Shown piece after piece: positions 63,981 through 64,000 of a DNA stretch of 64,000 bases (position 1 is its first letter; every line of letters begins with the position of its first letter). The stretch covers positions 993,496 to 1,057,495 of the forward strand of contig NZ_MSYM01000013.1 in assembly GCF_001938565.1 (NCBI RefSeq), read 5' to 3'. The notes beneath the pieces were generated by a model. The model worked only from the letters and a program-made list of their open reading frames with translations. It searched no databases and had not been told where the DNA came from. The DNA is from Rhodoferax antarcticus ANT.BR (lineage in GTDB: Bacteria > Pseudomonadota > Gammaproteobacteria > Burkholderiales > Burkholderiaceae_C). Position numbers and translations under genes: made by a program.

Positions 63981-64000
63981 ATGCGAAATCTTTATCTGAC
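63981..64000 (+). CDS. Possible start of the next gene (edge)
   Basis: ATG at 63981 opens six codons (MRNLYL) before the window ends, 39 bases after the glycosyltransferase stop. No clear ribosome-binding site is visible in the AT-rich sequence ahead of it. Offered only as a possible continuation of a surface-polysaccharide locus. Confidence 0.25.

Overview
The window reads as a chromosomal segment of a high-GC betaproteobacterium. The gene order (isc operon, pstSCAB-phoU-phoB-phoR, trxA-rho-rpmE, purD-hemF-nadD-rsfS-rlmH-maf-rng) and the protein sequences point to Comamonadaceae, probably close to Rhodoferax or Polaromonas. A dispersed AT-rich repeat with the core CTCTAGCCCTTAT..ATAAGCGCT..ATAGCTA, scattered between and apparently inside genes, fits that assignment. 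Genus-level placement is inference.

Layout. 1-3.6 kb: end of the Fe-S assembly operon (iscU fragment, iscA, hscB, hscA, fdx), then dnaQ. 4.4-10.6 kb: a thiamin salvage operon (TPP riboswitch, thiM, thiE, thiD) whose thiE carries a one-base frameshift and a 3.4-kb IS21-family element with clean 5-bp target duplications and an extra passenger gene. 10.7-12.5 kb: a fused remnant of a Phd-type antitoxin and a META-domain protein, then a phospholipase-D lipoprotein gene with an internal in-frame deletion. 12.5-17.2 kb: an EnvZ/OmpR-type pair, divergent from a SIMPL-domain protein overlapping an HDOD-GAF gene. 17.3-21.8 kb (minus strand): exbB, exbD, lpxK, a Trm112-like gene, kdsB and adk, that is, LPS precursor and energised transport genes. 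22.1-27.5 kb: xseA, sodB, a DUF192 gene, icd, a short ppx and a small hypothetical.

27.6-34.3 kb: the phosphate regulon, preceded by a candidate three-unit Pho box. 34.3-39.6 kb: a membrane glycosyltransferase-like protein, rpmE (bL31 type B), rho, trxA and an HI0933-type flavoprotein. 39.6-43.9 kb: an accessory block with an unrecognised gene and a wrecked MmeI-type restriction-methyltransferase. It is bounded on each side by the same arrangement: dispersed repeat, hairpin and 3' end of a 3-hydroxybutyrate dehydrogenase gene. The right copy belongs to the intact gene; the left is a remnant. 44-53.9 kb: an alpha/beta hydrolase, relA, sbcB, a CoA-transferase, a small hypothetical, upp and a HerA-like ATPase. 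53.9-61.2 kb: yebC and a tightly overlapping housekeeping run to rng. 61.3-64 kb: msbA, then an AT-rich glycosyltransferase that may open a surface-polysaccharide locus.

Most interesting: (1) the dispersed repeat and the coding stretches that resemble it while the reading frame stays open (xseA, the methyltransferase, kdsB, thiM, possibly nadD and hscA); (2) the IS21 passenger gene with three GTTAC-N3-GTAAC palindromes; (3) a pair of 21-bp-arm hairpins upstream of lpxK whose arms differ while a 29-nt loop is conserved in opposite orientation; (4) the duplicated dehydrogenase 3' end bordering the restriction block. No rRNA, tRNA or CRISPR array was seen.
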